DNA of 32,136 bases from Theodoxus fluviatilis (GCA_034096865.1 JAWQFJ010020551.1:1-32136), one strand, 5' to 3'; counted from the stretch's first letter, positions 9,697 through 20,719 are shown. Notes: generated from the sequence alone by a model not told the origin. Numbers and translations are program-made.

Positions 9697-9770
9697 TCTG
9701 TGAGTATATACATACTCCGTGCATTTAAAGAAGTAGAACTACATCGTGAAATGTGATATTGGGCCAGTTA

Positions 9771-12081
9771 TTCGTTCTCCCTCTCTCTCCCTCTCTCTTG
9801 TGCAACTGTGAGGACGCCGAATGTTGCCGTTTTTCTGCGCACTGCGTTTCCCGACTCTCCGGCCCTCACGAACTTCTTTTGCTGTGGGAGCCCTTTTTCC
9901 TCGGCATTAGCGTGCCCTATCGCCTCCTCCGCTGCTTGGGCCAGGTGATGGAGAACCTTGTTGTGGCGCCAGGTGTACCGTCCAAGGCCCAGGGCTACGC
10001 CACACGCTGACAGGACATGGTTGAGGGTCTGTGTCACCTCACAAAGCGGGCAGTTGGTGTCTGATGTCTTTCCCCATCTGGCCAGCTCGCGTTGGTGGGT
10101 AGTAGATCATACGTAGCGCTAATTATGAAAGCCAGCCGCATTGGTGCCATGTGCCAGATGTCTCTCCAGGACAGCTTTCTTTGCTCTGCTGCGTCCCAAG
10201 TTGTCCATTGGCCTTGCTGTGCCTGCTGCACCGCTGCAGCTGCCCTCTTGGCTTACTCTGCTGTCCTTATATCCCAGCTCACCATGTCGCGTTTGCCTTT
10301 GTTTCCTGCTCTTGACCAGAATGTTGGTCTCTCACTGTATCAGAGACCTTGTCGACCGCTTTGGGTGTGTCCCAGGACTTCCTTCAGCTTCAGGCTCTCC
10401 ATGGCTGCGTCGACTGCCCCCTGAGCAGTCCATTTCTTTACCGATCCGATGGTTTGCAAGGTTGATCTCACCAGGGTGTCCTCCGACGTCTGGAGCATCA
10501 TGAGCAGTCTGGCGTTGCCCACCTTGAATTGGTCAGTGATCGATTTTAGTGGCAGAGCGAGCTTGTTTGCCTTCCCATATAGCTCCACGTTCGAGAAGCC
10601 GGGGGGGGGGCACAAAGCCATCCGCGGAGGAACCTGCTGATCACAGACTCATCCCCTCCACTGACCTTGTGCAGATATTGTAGATGAGCAGCAGCCATAG
10701 CAGTTTTGGGAGGAAAATATGTTGGAATATCCAGATCTTGAACTTTCCTTGAAGGGGGCACTTGTTGATCTTCTCAAGCTCCGTCTTTGTGGTGTCCCTG
10801 ATTTCCTTTTCTCTTCTTGTATCTCTCAAGCTGGAGTCGTACACCCTTCCGAGGCTCTTGACTGGTTGTTGGGTCACAGTTGGGATCGCTTCCCCCGCCA
10901 CCGTGAAAATCACGTCTGGCCTCATCCTTCCTTTCTCCAGTAAAAGGCTTCTTGACTTTTGGGGCTTGAACTTCATGCCCGTCCACTCTATGATCTGCTG
11001 AAGTCGGGAGAGGATATTTCGTGCCTCGTCCTCCTGTGTGGCTAGCACTGTCGTATCACTCATGAACGCTTTGAGAGGGGGCATGTGGAGACCACCTCCT
11101 AAATTGGCGCCGCTGCAGTGCGCCTTGGCTGCTCTCAGGACGACTTGCATGACCATTGCAAAGAGGATTGGTGAGACTGTGCAACCCATGGCTATTCTCA
11201 CCTCCAGGGGAATCCAGTTTGTGGTGTACTACCTGGTTGTGAACTTCATCTGGAAGTCCTCAAATTAGCCTTGCAACAGCTGGATCATGGGTCCAGGAAC
11301 ATGGTACATTCTGAGGGCCAGCCATATCGCTTGGTGAGGCACCGAACCGTATGCATTGGCTAGGTCTAGCCAGATGACGTGCAGATTGAGGCTGCCCGCT
11401 TTTGCCATCTGGATGGCCTCCCAGATCATAGATGCATGTTCAAGGCATCCGGGCATCCCTGGCTGTCCCCCTTTCTGGACGGACATGTTTACAAAACCGT
11501 TGCGCGTGAGGAAGTCGGTCAATCGTCTCGCCAACACCGCAAGGAAGATTTTCCCTTCCACGTTCAGCAGAGAGATGGGGCGGAATTGGTTTATGGTCTC
11601 GGAGTCCTACTCTTTGGGAATATAGATTCCGTCGGCCCTCCTCCATTCCTTGCACACACTCCACTTTCGCCACGCCGCTCTCAACACTCACAGAAGGGCT
11701 CTTCTGGTCTCGGGGCATCTCTTGTAAACTGTGTACGGGACTCCATTGGGTCCTGGAGCAGCTTTGCTGCGTGCTCTGTCTTTGACTTCAGATACCTCGG
11801 CTGAGTAGGCTGTGCTCTTTCTTCGGTTCTTCCCTTGTGCCTTTAGTGCTGCTGTCTCTTCTGGCGGAGCCCTCTTGAACTGCTTTCGCACCTGGTTCTT
11901 GCGGCTTCTGATAGTAGTCCACAAACATCTGTATGGAAATATGTCGGAGAGGGAGATAAAGGTAGTGGAGCAGTGCAAGTGCATAAGAATGCCGGCAGAC
12001 ATAGAGCAGGCAGAGCAGGAACAGGGGGAATAGCATTAGCAGTATCGGGTCGAGCTGGGTATTATTCAAGCCGTCGCACAT
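9771..12081 (-). pseudogene. R2-like LINE with reverse transcriptase, left-arm copy
   Basis: Minus-strand remnant of an RLE-type (R2-group) LINE protein. In order it shows: a basic N-terminal region; the RT approach with QFRPISLLN-like and EGKIFLAVLARRL blocks (about 11500-11570); motif A WLDLANAYGSVPH (about 11333-11371); a GCTVSPILF block (about 11155-11185); the catalytic site at 11055-11066 reading F-M-S-D where the family has F-x-D-D; a GMKFKPQKSRSLLL block; the thumb; and a Cys-x2-Cys...His-x4-Cys knuckle followed by TWRHNKVL near 9970. It ends at about 9771, before the endonuclease core, in GA-rich sequence. The lesions are a 257-bp deletion at 11800/11801, stops shared with the right arm (TAG, TAA), a private frameshift near 10085, and the lost catalytic Asp. 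It cannot make active protein. Confidence 0.85.
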
Positions 12082-13060
12082 GGTGCCACAGAAACAGTTA
12101 TTGGATCATGAAAAAGTAAACGCTTCCTCGTGTGCAAGCAGATATTTCATTGAACTGTTGAGTCCTCAAACATTAATTCACGATTTTGTACCGGTTCTAA
12201 TATCTCAGTATTTCAAAGGAAATACTTCTACCCATCAGCCAGTGGGAACTGTCCTTGACATCAACTGTCAATCCAACCCAAACAAGACGCGATGATATAT
12301 TTCTTTTCTACTTCTGTTTGCATGCAAAACGCTCATTTAATGAATTACTGATACACATACAATGAAACCGCAACCAAAATACAGAACTGATCATCAAATC
12401 CCTGCGTAAAACACATCAATGGTTCATTTATATTGCTTCAGTATGGCCGGAGACGCGTTGTCGTCACTTCCGGACGGGACAAGTTAAAAAATCATAATAG
12501 CTGCCATCTAATAAGGATAAGAACTGGAACGCATATATTAGAGGAATAAAGATCGGTCAATGATGATTACAAATTGCACAAAACCATGAAGATATTTTGA
12601 TTAAAATGAAATAATATTGTTGATGGTTAAGTATTACATTTATCATTTGCACACAGACCCGAAAATGGTTTGTAAACAAATACGCTTATCGAGGGGACTG
12701 TGCAGACGCCATAGCTGGCAGACGTGCATGGTCGAAGTGTGATGAATAACGAAACCTGTCGGCGGCTGGAGTGAAAGCTACGTCAAGTCGAAAAAATGCC
12801 GTAATTATTGGAAAGTAAATGACTAGTCCAGGAGGAAAATTGTTGGCAGAACACTGGTGATCATAGAAAAAAGAGGGGGCCAGGGGTGATTTATTATCGG
12901 GTAGAAATGTCAAGATAATATCATACTTTACCTGAGAGCTTCAGTGGGCAGATGAAAGGTCCCTGTCACATCTGTACACGGACGATGACCTCCGGAAGAG
13001 CTGAAAAACTAAGACAAAATGCCATATCGCTTTAGGGAAGAAAAGTGGATGATAAAGATA
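12082..13060. other. Left-arm segment upstream of the RT remnant
   Basis: Apart from the dispersed repeat at 12420-12795 I see no gene. The right-arm partner is about 16739-17718. Ordinary AT-rich DNA. Confidence 0.5.
12420..12795. repeat. Diverged dispersed repeat, copy B (left arm)
   Basis: The second copy of the repeat seen at 6498-6860, in the same orientation. On the minus strand each copy lies a few hundred bases upstream of an R2-like LINE remnant, which suggests (inference) that it could be part of such an element's 5' region. Confidence 0.75.
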
Positions 13061-14714
13061 TGTCAGTTCGATGGACGAGGAAAAAAGCTTGGAAAAGGCG
13101 AAAGAAATAAAAGGAAGTCACTTAATACCATAAAGGGCTGAGAGAGCCTGAGGAGGCAAAACGGAGGTGTCGAGAGGGATGGGGGGAGGGGAGATGTAGG
13201 AGGCGTAGAAGAGAACAAGTCAGACACTGCCTTGGGAGCGGTGAGCAGAAAAGAAAGACGCACAATAGAGTATAAACGAAGATATGAGGCAAAGAGAAGT
13301 GAGGGAGGAAAAACTACCAAGACGAAAATATTTGCAGGACGAGAGGAACACAAGAGTAGACACAGCTAGAGGGAGAGACGGTGGGAGCTTGCAAAACAGG
13401 CGAGAAGACGCGCGCCATGGACAAAGGAAAACGTTGTGCTCGGAAGAAAGTCTGCAAGGGGTGTGGAGACCGAAAAAAGCATCCATTGAAAGGAATTCAG
13501 ATTCCAGAATGAGTTCTGGCAGATACCCAGCTGTCTGAGCGTCACCACTGGGCCTCGCCGTTTTGTAGGAATCCAGGTCGATCTCATCAAAGCGAGAACC
13601 AGACAGCTGGCACCTGCTCGTGTCTCCCACTATCCTCTGGGGCTCAGGCCGATATTTTCGTGAAGCATACGTAAGATGACAATACGTCTTCTCTGCCTTG
13701 ATAAAAAGTCTAAAAGACGAACAACATTGTTGTTGAATTATCAGTATGACTGCACTGTTAAAATGTGTTTCGGGCAAGAAAAAAAAGATTTAAGAAAATA
13801 TTTTTGGACCATCAGCCGTTTTACTTGTTTTCGCACGAAATTCGAAGATGCATCTCAGGGCATGACGTTCGCAAACAGCTCCCGCTCCCACAGGAATAGG
13901 TTACACTGTTATGGGTTGAGTTGACCGATTTTCTTTTCAGAGCTCATTGTAAAGAAGCCATTTTGCGAATGAAATCAACCATCACGACGTCGGCATGGTC
14001 TTTTATGTCAAAACAGAGACTAATCTCAGCTGGGGCTGGCCGAGAAGAAGTAAACACCCACATCAGTTTGAAAATGAAGGTAACCGCGAGTAGCCATATT
14101 CTTCCAGTTTACATAATCGTTTTCAAACAACTACTTTTGCTCTCAAGAAAGATATTGACGAAAGCAATTACAAATGCTCATTTGTTAACGCACACACACA
14201 CGCCTCTCACACCTCCCATTCCCCACATCCCACCCCCCTCCCCTGCGTTTGAGACTTTGCAGTAAAGGCGCCCAAATGTACAGCCGGATGTCACCATGGA
14301 TACTGATGATTTTCCTTTTTAAGGAACGAATGTTATGAATAAAGCAATTAGATGAGGAGAACAGAAGGATCGGGTTGCCGAAGTTAAGGGCGGCTCTTTC
14401 AAGCAGTTCTTGATCATACGCTTCATCCCTTTGTTGAGAAGATTATTTCACGAACGAACGATTGAATTGGCTATTGGAGGCAGTAACTGCCTCTTTGATC
14501 TCAGGAATGGAGTCGTACAAGATATCGTTGATAACGCATTTCCACGAGTGACTTTCAAAACGTTTTTGCTGAGTGTTCCTTATATATCCTTCCTTCTAGT
14601 GGATTCCTGTTGGTGAATTGCTTAGGAGATTCGTATCCTTCTTTGGTTCTGGCGCCTTACAGTCTGGCCGTAGAACCGTTTCCCATGGCGCCCTTTAGCA
14701 ACGCTCAGATGTCT
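13061..14714. other. Innermost left-arm segment
   Basis: Mostly identical to 15084-16737. It contains a long ORF (next entry), a CA-rich, C-rich stretch at 14190-14243 and a 68-codon ORF at 14410-14616 without any recognisable domain. I do not claim a gene for the latter. Confidence 0.5.
13220..13777 (-). CDS. Unrecognised 185-codon ORF, identical in both arms (left copy)
   Basis: I do not recognise this frame. Residues about 35-100 are polar and acidic with blocks such as RPEPQRIVGD, RFDEIDLDSYKTARPSGD and LPELILESEF, which look more like real protein than its neighbours. The last third is Ser/Leu/Phe-rich and hydrophobic, as expected of translated pyrimidine-rich DNA. Other frames over the same bases are equally identical between the arms, so conservation does not favour this frame. 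It could hold a host exon in its middle part; no convincing splice signals were found. Treat as hypothetical. Confidence 0.2.
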   Translation of the reverse strand: MPETHFNSAVILIIQQQCCSSFRLFIKAEKTYCHLTYASRKYRPEPQRIVGDTSRCQLSGSRFDEIDLDSYKTARPSGDAQTAGYLPELILESEFLSMDAFFGLHTPCRLSSEHNVFLCPWRASSRLFCKLPPSLPLAVSTLVFLSSCKYFRLGSFSSLTSLCLISSFILYCASFFSAHRSQGSV

Positions 14715-15083
14715 CAGCCTTTGTATGCTATTTAACGCCGTTGATCACAAAACATCACCCGAGATGGTTAGAATAAGAACAAGTCGTGATTTCCCTAGCA
14801 ATTTGCCTCTTATGAAACGCTTAGGAAGACGCGGCGAGTGAATTCTTTTCCCCAACCCACAGGCAGATGGGTATCACCAGTGGCGATTTGTACACTGACA
14901 AACGAACCTCTCTTCCCTTAAACGAAGTCAAGCCAAATCCATTTTCCAGGGTATCTGTTTCTGCCTTGTATGTACATAAATTCTACGGTAGTTTATTAAG
15001 AGAACATTGCTTCCTCTCTGGACGACAAAAGAATCAGAATTAGGGTATCCAGTAAAACGGTACATAACTCACGAGTAAGGCGT
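14715..15083. other. Spacer at the palindrome centre
   Basis: These 369 bases separate the two arms and show no convincing internal inverted symmetry. I see no ORF of note, no microsatellite and no recognisable element. Composition is ordinary and mildly AT-rich. Confidence 0.85.
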
Positions 15084-16020
15084 AGACATCTGAGCGTTGC
15101 TAAAGGGCGCCATGGGAAACGGTTCTACGGCCAGACTGTAAGGCGCCAGAACCAAAGAAGGATACGAATCTCCTAAGCAATTCACCAACAGGAATCCACT
15201 AGAAGGAAGGATATATAAGGAACACTCAGCAAAAACGTTTTGAAAGTCACTCGTGGAAATGCGTTATCAACGATATCTTGTACGACTCCATTCCTGAGAT
15301 CAAAGAGGCAGTTACTGCCTCCAATAGCCAATTCAATCGTTCGTTCGTGAAATAATCTTCTCAACAAAGGGATGAAGCGTATGATCAAGAACTGCTTGAA
15401 AGAGCCGCCCTTAACTTCGGCAACCCGATCCTTCTGTTCTCCTCATCTAATTGCTTTATTCATAACATTCGTTCCTTAAAAAGGAAAATCATCAGTATCC
15501 ATGGTGACATCCGGCTGTACATTTGGGCGCCTTTACTGCAAAGTCTCAAACGCAGGGGAGGGGGGTGGGATGTGGGGAATGGGAGGTGTGAGAGGCGTGT
15601 GTGTGTGCGTTAACAAATGAGCATTTGTAATTGCTTTCGTCAATATCTTTCTTGAGAGCAAAAGTAGTTGTTTGAAAACGATTATGTAAACTGGAAGAAT
15701 ATGGCTACTCGCGGTTACCTTCATTTTCAAACTGATGTGGGTGTTTACTTCTTCTCGGCCAGCCCCAGCTGAGATTAGTCTCTGTTTTGACATAAAAGAC
15801 CATGCCGACGTCGTGATGGTTGATTTCATTCACAAAATGGCTTCTTTACAATGAGCTCTGAAAAGAAAATCGGTCAACTCAACCCACAACAGTGTCCTCT
15901 TTCCCTGTGGGAGAGGGAGCTGTTTGCGAACGTCATGCCCTGAGATGCATCTTCGAATTTCGTGCGAAAACAAGTAAAACGGCTGATGGTCCAAAAATAT
16001 TTTCTTAAATCTTTTTTTTC
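15084..16020. other. Innermost right-arm segment
   Basis: Partner of 13778-14714 and near identical. A cluster of differences against the left arm sits at about 15885-15915 (left 13884-13914), in an otherwise identical neighbourhood. No gene recognised. Confidence 0.5.
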
Positions 16021-16578
16021 TTGCCCGAAACACATTTTAACAGTGCAGTCATACTGATAATTCAACAACAATGTTGTTCGTCTTTTAGACTTTTTATCAA
16101 GGCAGAGAAGACGTATTGTCATCTTACGTATGCTTCACGAAAATATCGGCCTGAGCCCCAGAGGATAGTGGGAGACACGAGCAGGTGCCAGCTGTCTGGT
16201 TCTCGCTTTGATGAGATCGACCTGGATTCCTACAAAACGGCGAGGCCCAGTGGTGACGCTCAGACAGCTGGGTATCTGCCAGAACTCATTCTGGAATCTG
16301 AATTCCTTTCAATGGATGCTTTTTTCGGTCTCCACACCCCTTGCAGACTTTCTTCCGAGCACAACGTTTTCCTTTGTCCATGGCGCGCGTCTTCTCGCCT
16401 GTTTTGCAAGCTCCCACCGTCTCTCCCTCTAGCTGTGTCTACTCTTGTGTTCCTCTCGTCCTGCAAATATTTTCGTCTTGGTAGTTTTTCCTCCCTCACT
16501 TCTCTTTGCCTCATATCTTCGTTTATACTCTATTGTGCGTCTTTCTTTTCTGCTCACCGCTCCCAAGGCAGTGTCTGA
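16021..16578 (+). CDS. Unrecognised 185-codon ORF, identical in both arms (right copy)
   Basis: All 185 residues equal the left-arm copy (13220-13777). The polar block with FDEIDLDSYKT lies at about 16205-16240. No domain, signal peptide or splice structure can be named. Same caution as for the left copy. Confidence 0.2.
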   Translation: MPETHFNSAVILIIQQQCCSSFRLFIKAEKTYCHLTYASRKYRPEPQRIVGDTSRCQLSGSRFDEIDLDSYKTARPSGDAQTAGYLPELILESEFLSMDAFFGLHTPCRLSSEHNVFLCPWRASSRLFCKLPPSLPLAVSTLVFLSSCKYFRLGSFSSLTSLCLISSFILYCASFFSAHRSQGSV

Positions 16579-17718
16579 CTTGTTCTCTTCTACGCCTCCT
16601 ACATCTCCCCTCCCCCACCCCCCTCGACACCTCCGTTTTGCCTCCTCAAGCTCTCTCAGCCCTTTATGGTATTAAGTGACTTTCTTTTATTTCTTTCGCC
16701 TTCTCCAAGCTTTATTCCTCGTCCATCTAACTGACACATCTTTATCATCCACTTTCCTTCCCTAAAGCCATATGGAATTTTGTCTTAGTTTTTCAGCTCT
16801 TCCGGAGGTCATCGTCCGTGTACAGATGTGACAGGGACCTTTCATCATATCTGCCCACTGAAGCTCTCAGGTAAAGTATGATATTATCTTAACATTTCTA
16901 CCCGATAATAAATCACCCCTGGCCCCCTCTTTTCTCTATGATTACCAGTGTTCTGCCAACAATTTTCCTCCTGGACTAGTCATTTACTTTCCAATAATTA
17001 CGGCATTTTATCGACTTGACGTAGCTTTCACTCCAGCCGCCGACAGTTTTCGTTATTCATCACACTTCGACCATGCACGTCTGCCAGCTATGGCGTCTGC
17101 ACAGTCCCCTCGATAAGCGTATTTGTTTACAAACCATTTTCGGGTCTGTGTGCAAATGATAAATGTAATACTTATCCATCAACAATATTATTTCATTTTA
17201 ATCAAAATATCTTCATGGTTTTGTGCAATTTGTAATCATCATTGATCGATCTTTATTCCTCTACTATATGCGGTCCAGTTCTTATCCTTATTAGATGGCG
17301 GCTATTATGATTTTTAACTTGCCTCGTCCGGAAGTGACGACAACGCGACTCCGGCCATACTGAAGCAATTTAAATGAACCATTGATGTGTTGTACGCAGG
17401 GATTTGTGAATCAGTTCTGTATTTTGGTTGCGGTTTCATTGTATATGTATAAGTAATTCATTAAATGAGCGTTTTGCATGCGAACAGAAGTAGAAAAGAA
17501 ATATATCATCGCGTCTTGTTTGGGTTGGATTGAGAGTGGATGTCAAGGACAGTTCCCACTGGCTGATGGGTAGAAGTATTTCCTTTGAAATACTGAGATA
17601 TTAGAACCGGTCCAAAATCGTGAATTAATGTTTGAGGACTCAACAGTTCAATGAAATATCTGCTCGCACACGAGGAAGCGTGTACTTTTTCATGATCCAA
17701 TAACTATTTTGTGGCACC
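16579..17718. other. Right-arm segment between inner ORF and RT remnant
   Basis: Pyrimidine-rich at 16579-16720, then AT-rich DNA and the dispersed repeat at 17003-17380. The ORF at 17506-17700 (minus) has no recognisable domain and I do not annotate it. Confidence 0.5.
17003..17380. repeat. Diverged dispersed repeat, copy B (right arm)
   Basis: Palindrome partner of 12420-12795. It is the only copy in the right arm, because the partner of copy A falls in the 1,084-bp block missing there. Confidence 0.75.
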
Positions 17719-19959
17719 ATGTGCGACGGCCTGAATAATACCCAGCTCGACCCGATACTGCTAATGCTATTCCCCCTGTTCCTGCTCTGCCTGCTCTATG
17801 TCTGCCGGCATTCTTATGCACTTGCACTGCTCCACTACCTTTATCTCCCTCTCCGACATATTTCCATACAGATGTTTGTGGACTACTATCAGAAGCCGCA
17901 AGAACCAGGTGCGAAAGCAGTTCAAGAGGGCTCCGCCAAAAGAGAAAGCAGCACTAAAGGCACAAGGGAAGAACCGAAGAAAGAGCACAGCCTACTCAGG
18001 AAAGCAGAATGGGCGAGAAAGAAAAAGAGCTTACAGAGAAAGTCAAGGCACACATTCTTCAAGGACCCATTCGGTTTTGTTAAAACGCTGTTCGAGCAAC
18101 CCCGGTCAGGCACGCTTAAGGCGGAAAAGGATCTGCTGGAGGAACACCTGCGGAAGACATACATGAATGACCCCAAGGCACCTCTGCCGGAAATGGCGGG
18201 ACTTGAATGGCCCAGACACCCAGGTGTTACCTTCAACACGAAGGGGCCTTCCCTGGCCGAGGTGTCTGAAGTCAAAGACAGAGCACGCAGCAAAGCTGCT
18301 GCAGGACCCAATGGAGTCCCGTACACAGTTTACAAGAGATGCCCCGAGACCAGAAGAGCCCTTCTGCGAGTGTTGAGAGCGGCGTGGCGAAAGTGGAGTG
18401 TGTGCAAGGAATGGAGGAGGGCCGACGGAATCTATATTCCCAAAGAGTAGGACTCCGAGACCATAAACCAATTCCGCCCCATCTCTCTGCTGAACGTGGA
18501 AGGGAAAATCTTCCTTGCGGTGTTGGCGAGACGATTGACCGACTTCCTCACGCGCAACGGTTTCGTAACATGTCCGTCCAGAAAGGGGGACTGCCAGAGA
18601 TGCCCGGATGCCTTGAACATGCATCTATGATCTGGGAGGCCATCCAGATGGCAAAAGCGGGCAGCCTCAATCTGCACGTCATCTGGCTCGACCTAGCCAA
18701 TGCATATGGTTCGGTGCCTCACCAAGCGATATGGCTGGCCCTCAGAATGTACCATGTTCCTGGACTCATGATCCAGCTGCTGCAAGGCTACTTTGAGGAC
18801 TTCCAGATGAGGTTCACAACCAGGCAGTACACCACGAACTGGATTCCCTTGGAGGTGGGAATAGCCATGGGTTGCACAGTCTCACCAATCCTCTTTGTAA
18901 TGGTCATGCAAGTCGTCCTGAGAGCAGCCAAGGCGCACTGCAGCGGTGCCAATTTAGGAGGTGGTCTCCACATGCCCCCTCTCAAAGCGTTCATGGCTGC
19001 TGCTCATTTACGATATCTGCACAAGGTCAGTGGAGGGGCTGAGTCTGTGATCAGCAAGTTCCTCTGCGGATGGCTTTGTGCCCCCCCCCCACGTCTTCTC
19101 GAACGTGGAGCTATATGGGAAGGCAAACAAGCTCGCTCTGCCACTAAAATCGATCAGTGACCAATTCAAGGTGGGCAACGCCAGACTGCTCATGATGCTC
19201 CAGACGTCGGAGGACACCCTGGTGAGATCAACCCTGCTCACCATCGGATCGGTAATGTTATGGACTGCTCAGGGGGCAGTCGACCCAACCACGGAGAGCC
19301 TGAAGCTGACGGAAGTCCTGGGACACACCCAAAGCGGTCGACAAGGTCTCTGATACAGTGAGAGACCAACATTCTGGTCAAGAGCAGGAAACAAAGGCAA
19401 ACGCGACATGGTGAGCCGGGATATAAGGGCAGCAGAGTAAGCCAAGAGGGCAGCTGCAGCGGTGCAGCAGGCACAGCAAAGCCAATGGACAACTTGGGGC
19501 GCAGCAAAGCAAAGAAAGCTGTCCTGGAGAGATATCTGGCACATGGCACCAATGCGGCTCGCTTTCATAATTAGGTCTACGTATGATCTGCAACCCAACA
19601 ACGCGAAACTGGCCAGATGGGGAAAGACATCAGACACCAACTGCCCGCTTTGTGAGGTGACACAGACCCTCAACCATGTCCTGTCAGCGTGTGGCGTAGC
19701 CCTGGGCCTTGGACGGTACACCTGGCGCCACAACAAGGTTCTCCACCACCTAGCCCAAGCAGCGGAGGAGGCGATAGGGCACGCTAATGCCGAGGAAAAA
19801 GGGCTCCCACAGCAAAAGAAGTTCGTGAGGGCCGGAGAGTCGGGAAACGCAGTGGGCAGAAAAACGGCAACATCCGGCGTCCTCACAGCTGCACAAGAGA
19901 GAGAGGGAGAGAGAGGGAGAACGAATAACTTGGCCCAATGCAAGGGCTCAGTATCGTGA
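17719..19959 (+). pseudogene. R2-like LINE with reverse transcriptase, right-arm copy
   Basis: Forward-strand partner of 9771-12081. The first open stretch (17719-18450, 243 codons) covers the basic linker region and the start of the RT, and includes the 257 bases (18000-18256) that the left arm lacks. It ends in a TAG shared with the left arm. A one-base deletion near 18565 shifts the frame. Motif A (WLDLANAYG) lies at 18684-18710, but the catalytic box and downstream palm are removed by a 365-bp deletion joined at 18993-18995. A C10 run at 19081-19090 shifts the frame again. After a shared TAA (19438-19440) an open frame (19462-19959) carries the knuckle at 19642-19692 and TWRHNKVL near 19716. 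The hydrophobic first 60 residues of the first ORF are probably an out-of-frame artefact, because the basic linker continues in another frame. Confidence 0.85.
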
Positions 19960-20027
19960 ACATTAATATCACATTTCACGATGTAGTTCTACTTCTTTAA
20001 ATGCACGGAGTATGTATATACTCACAG

Positions 20028-20030
<3 letters not shown>

Positions 20031-20094
<64 letters not shown>

Positions 20095-20097
20095 ACT
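20031..20097. repeat. (CT)n microsatellite, right arm
   Basis: Reverse-complement partner of 9619-9696. It lacks the GACAGA-type interruptions seen on the left. Confidence 0.95.
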
Positions 20098-20270
20098 TTC
20101 TTGCATAGTTAGCTTAATACAAAACTATACATATTTCATTCGAATATCTTCTTAGGCTGGATATTAGAGTAGAACATATATTTCATTCGTGTGGTTTTCG
20201 CGGTTACAAGGACGCAGCAACATACCTGTAGTTGGTTCACTATATCCGTGTCGGGGTCGGCTTTCTATTG

Positions 20271-20719
20271 CGGAGGGCCGCTATTGCGGGGGCCGCTATT
20301 GCGGGTTTTTTTGGTCAAAAGTTCTTAAGGCCATTTTGATTCTTTTGTCCTAAAACGCCTAAAAACCATAAAATGTTTGTTACTTTTTTTTAACCTAGAA
20401 ATTTTTTCGTGTTTTACCGATAGCGCTCAGCCTAGGCCGCACCCGCCACCCCGCCTGACTGACTTAGCCTGTCCGGGGAGTTTCACCTAAACCCGGACGC
20501 GTTACTTTTTGTCACGTTTGTGCCCAACCCGTTGAGAGTCAAACGTGGGGTGGAGTTAGAATATAAAGCTTCACCCGTTATTGATAAAAACCGAAAACAT
20601 TTCTAAGTTATAAAAAAATTAACAAAACGTTTATGGTTTTTTATGCGTTTTAGGACAAAAGAATCAAAATGGTCTTAAGAACTGTTGACCCCAAAAAATC
20701 CCACAATAGCGGCCCTCCG
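20271..20719. mobile_element. Hairpin/MITE-like element, right copy, uninterrupted
   Basis: A 449-base element with terminal inverted repeats starting CGGAGGGCCGCTATTG at both ends, each about 135 bases long and imperfectly matched. One end carries an extra tandem copy of a 15-base unit (GGCCGCTATTGCGGG at about 20276-20305). This is the empty site for the LINE present in the left arm. Confidence 0.8.

Larger units (their letters stand above)
1..14714 (+). repeat. Left arm of a giant inverted repeat (palindrome)
   Basis: The whole segment reappears as its reverse complement in 15084-27234. Paired coordinates sum to 29798 from the centre out to about 13000, to 29800-29801 near 12000, 30056-30057 near 11100-11700, 29691-29694 near 10000-10700, 28393 near 7500, 27306-27308 near 4500-6200, 27248 near 4000, and 27234 near 1-1900. 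Each step is a countable indel, so homology is collinear throughout. Base 1 pairs with 27234, so the arm is cut by the window edge and its true outer end is unknown. The inner end is at 14714, where an 8-base block ending GATGTCT is the last shared sequence. Confidence 0.97.

Noticed and set aside
14410..14616. A 68-codon ORF identical in both arms
   Set aside because: The surrounding non-ORF bases are equally identical, and the peptide shows no domain or signal.
18106..18624. Antisense ORFs of 134-172 codons over the RT remnant
   Set aside because: They overlap the recognisable RT frames on the other strand and have no motifs of their own.
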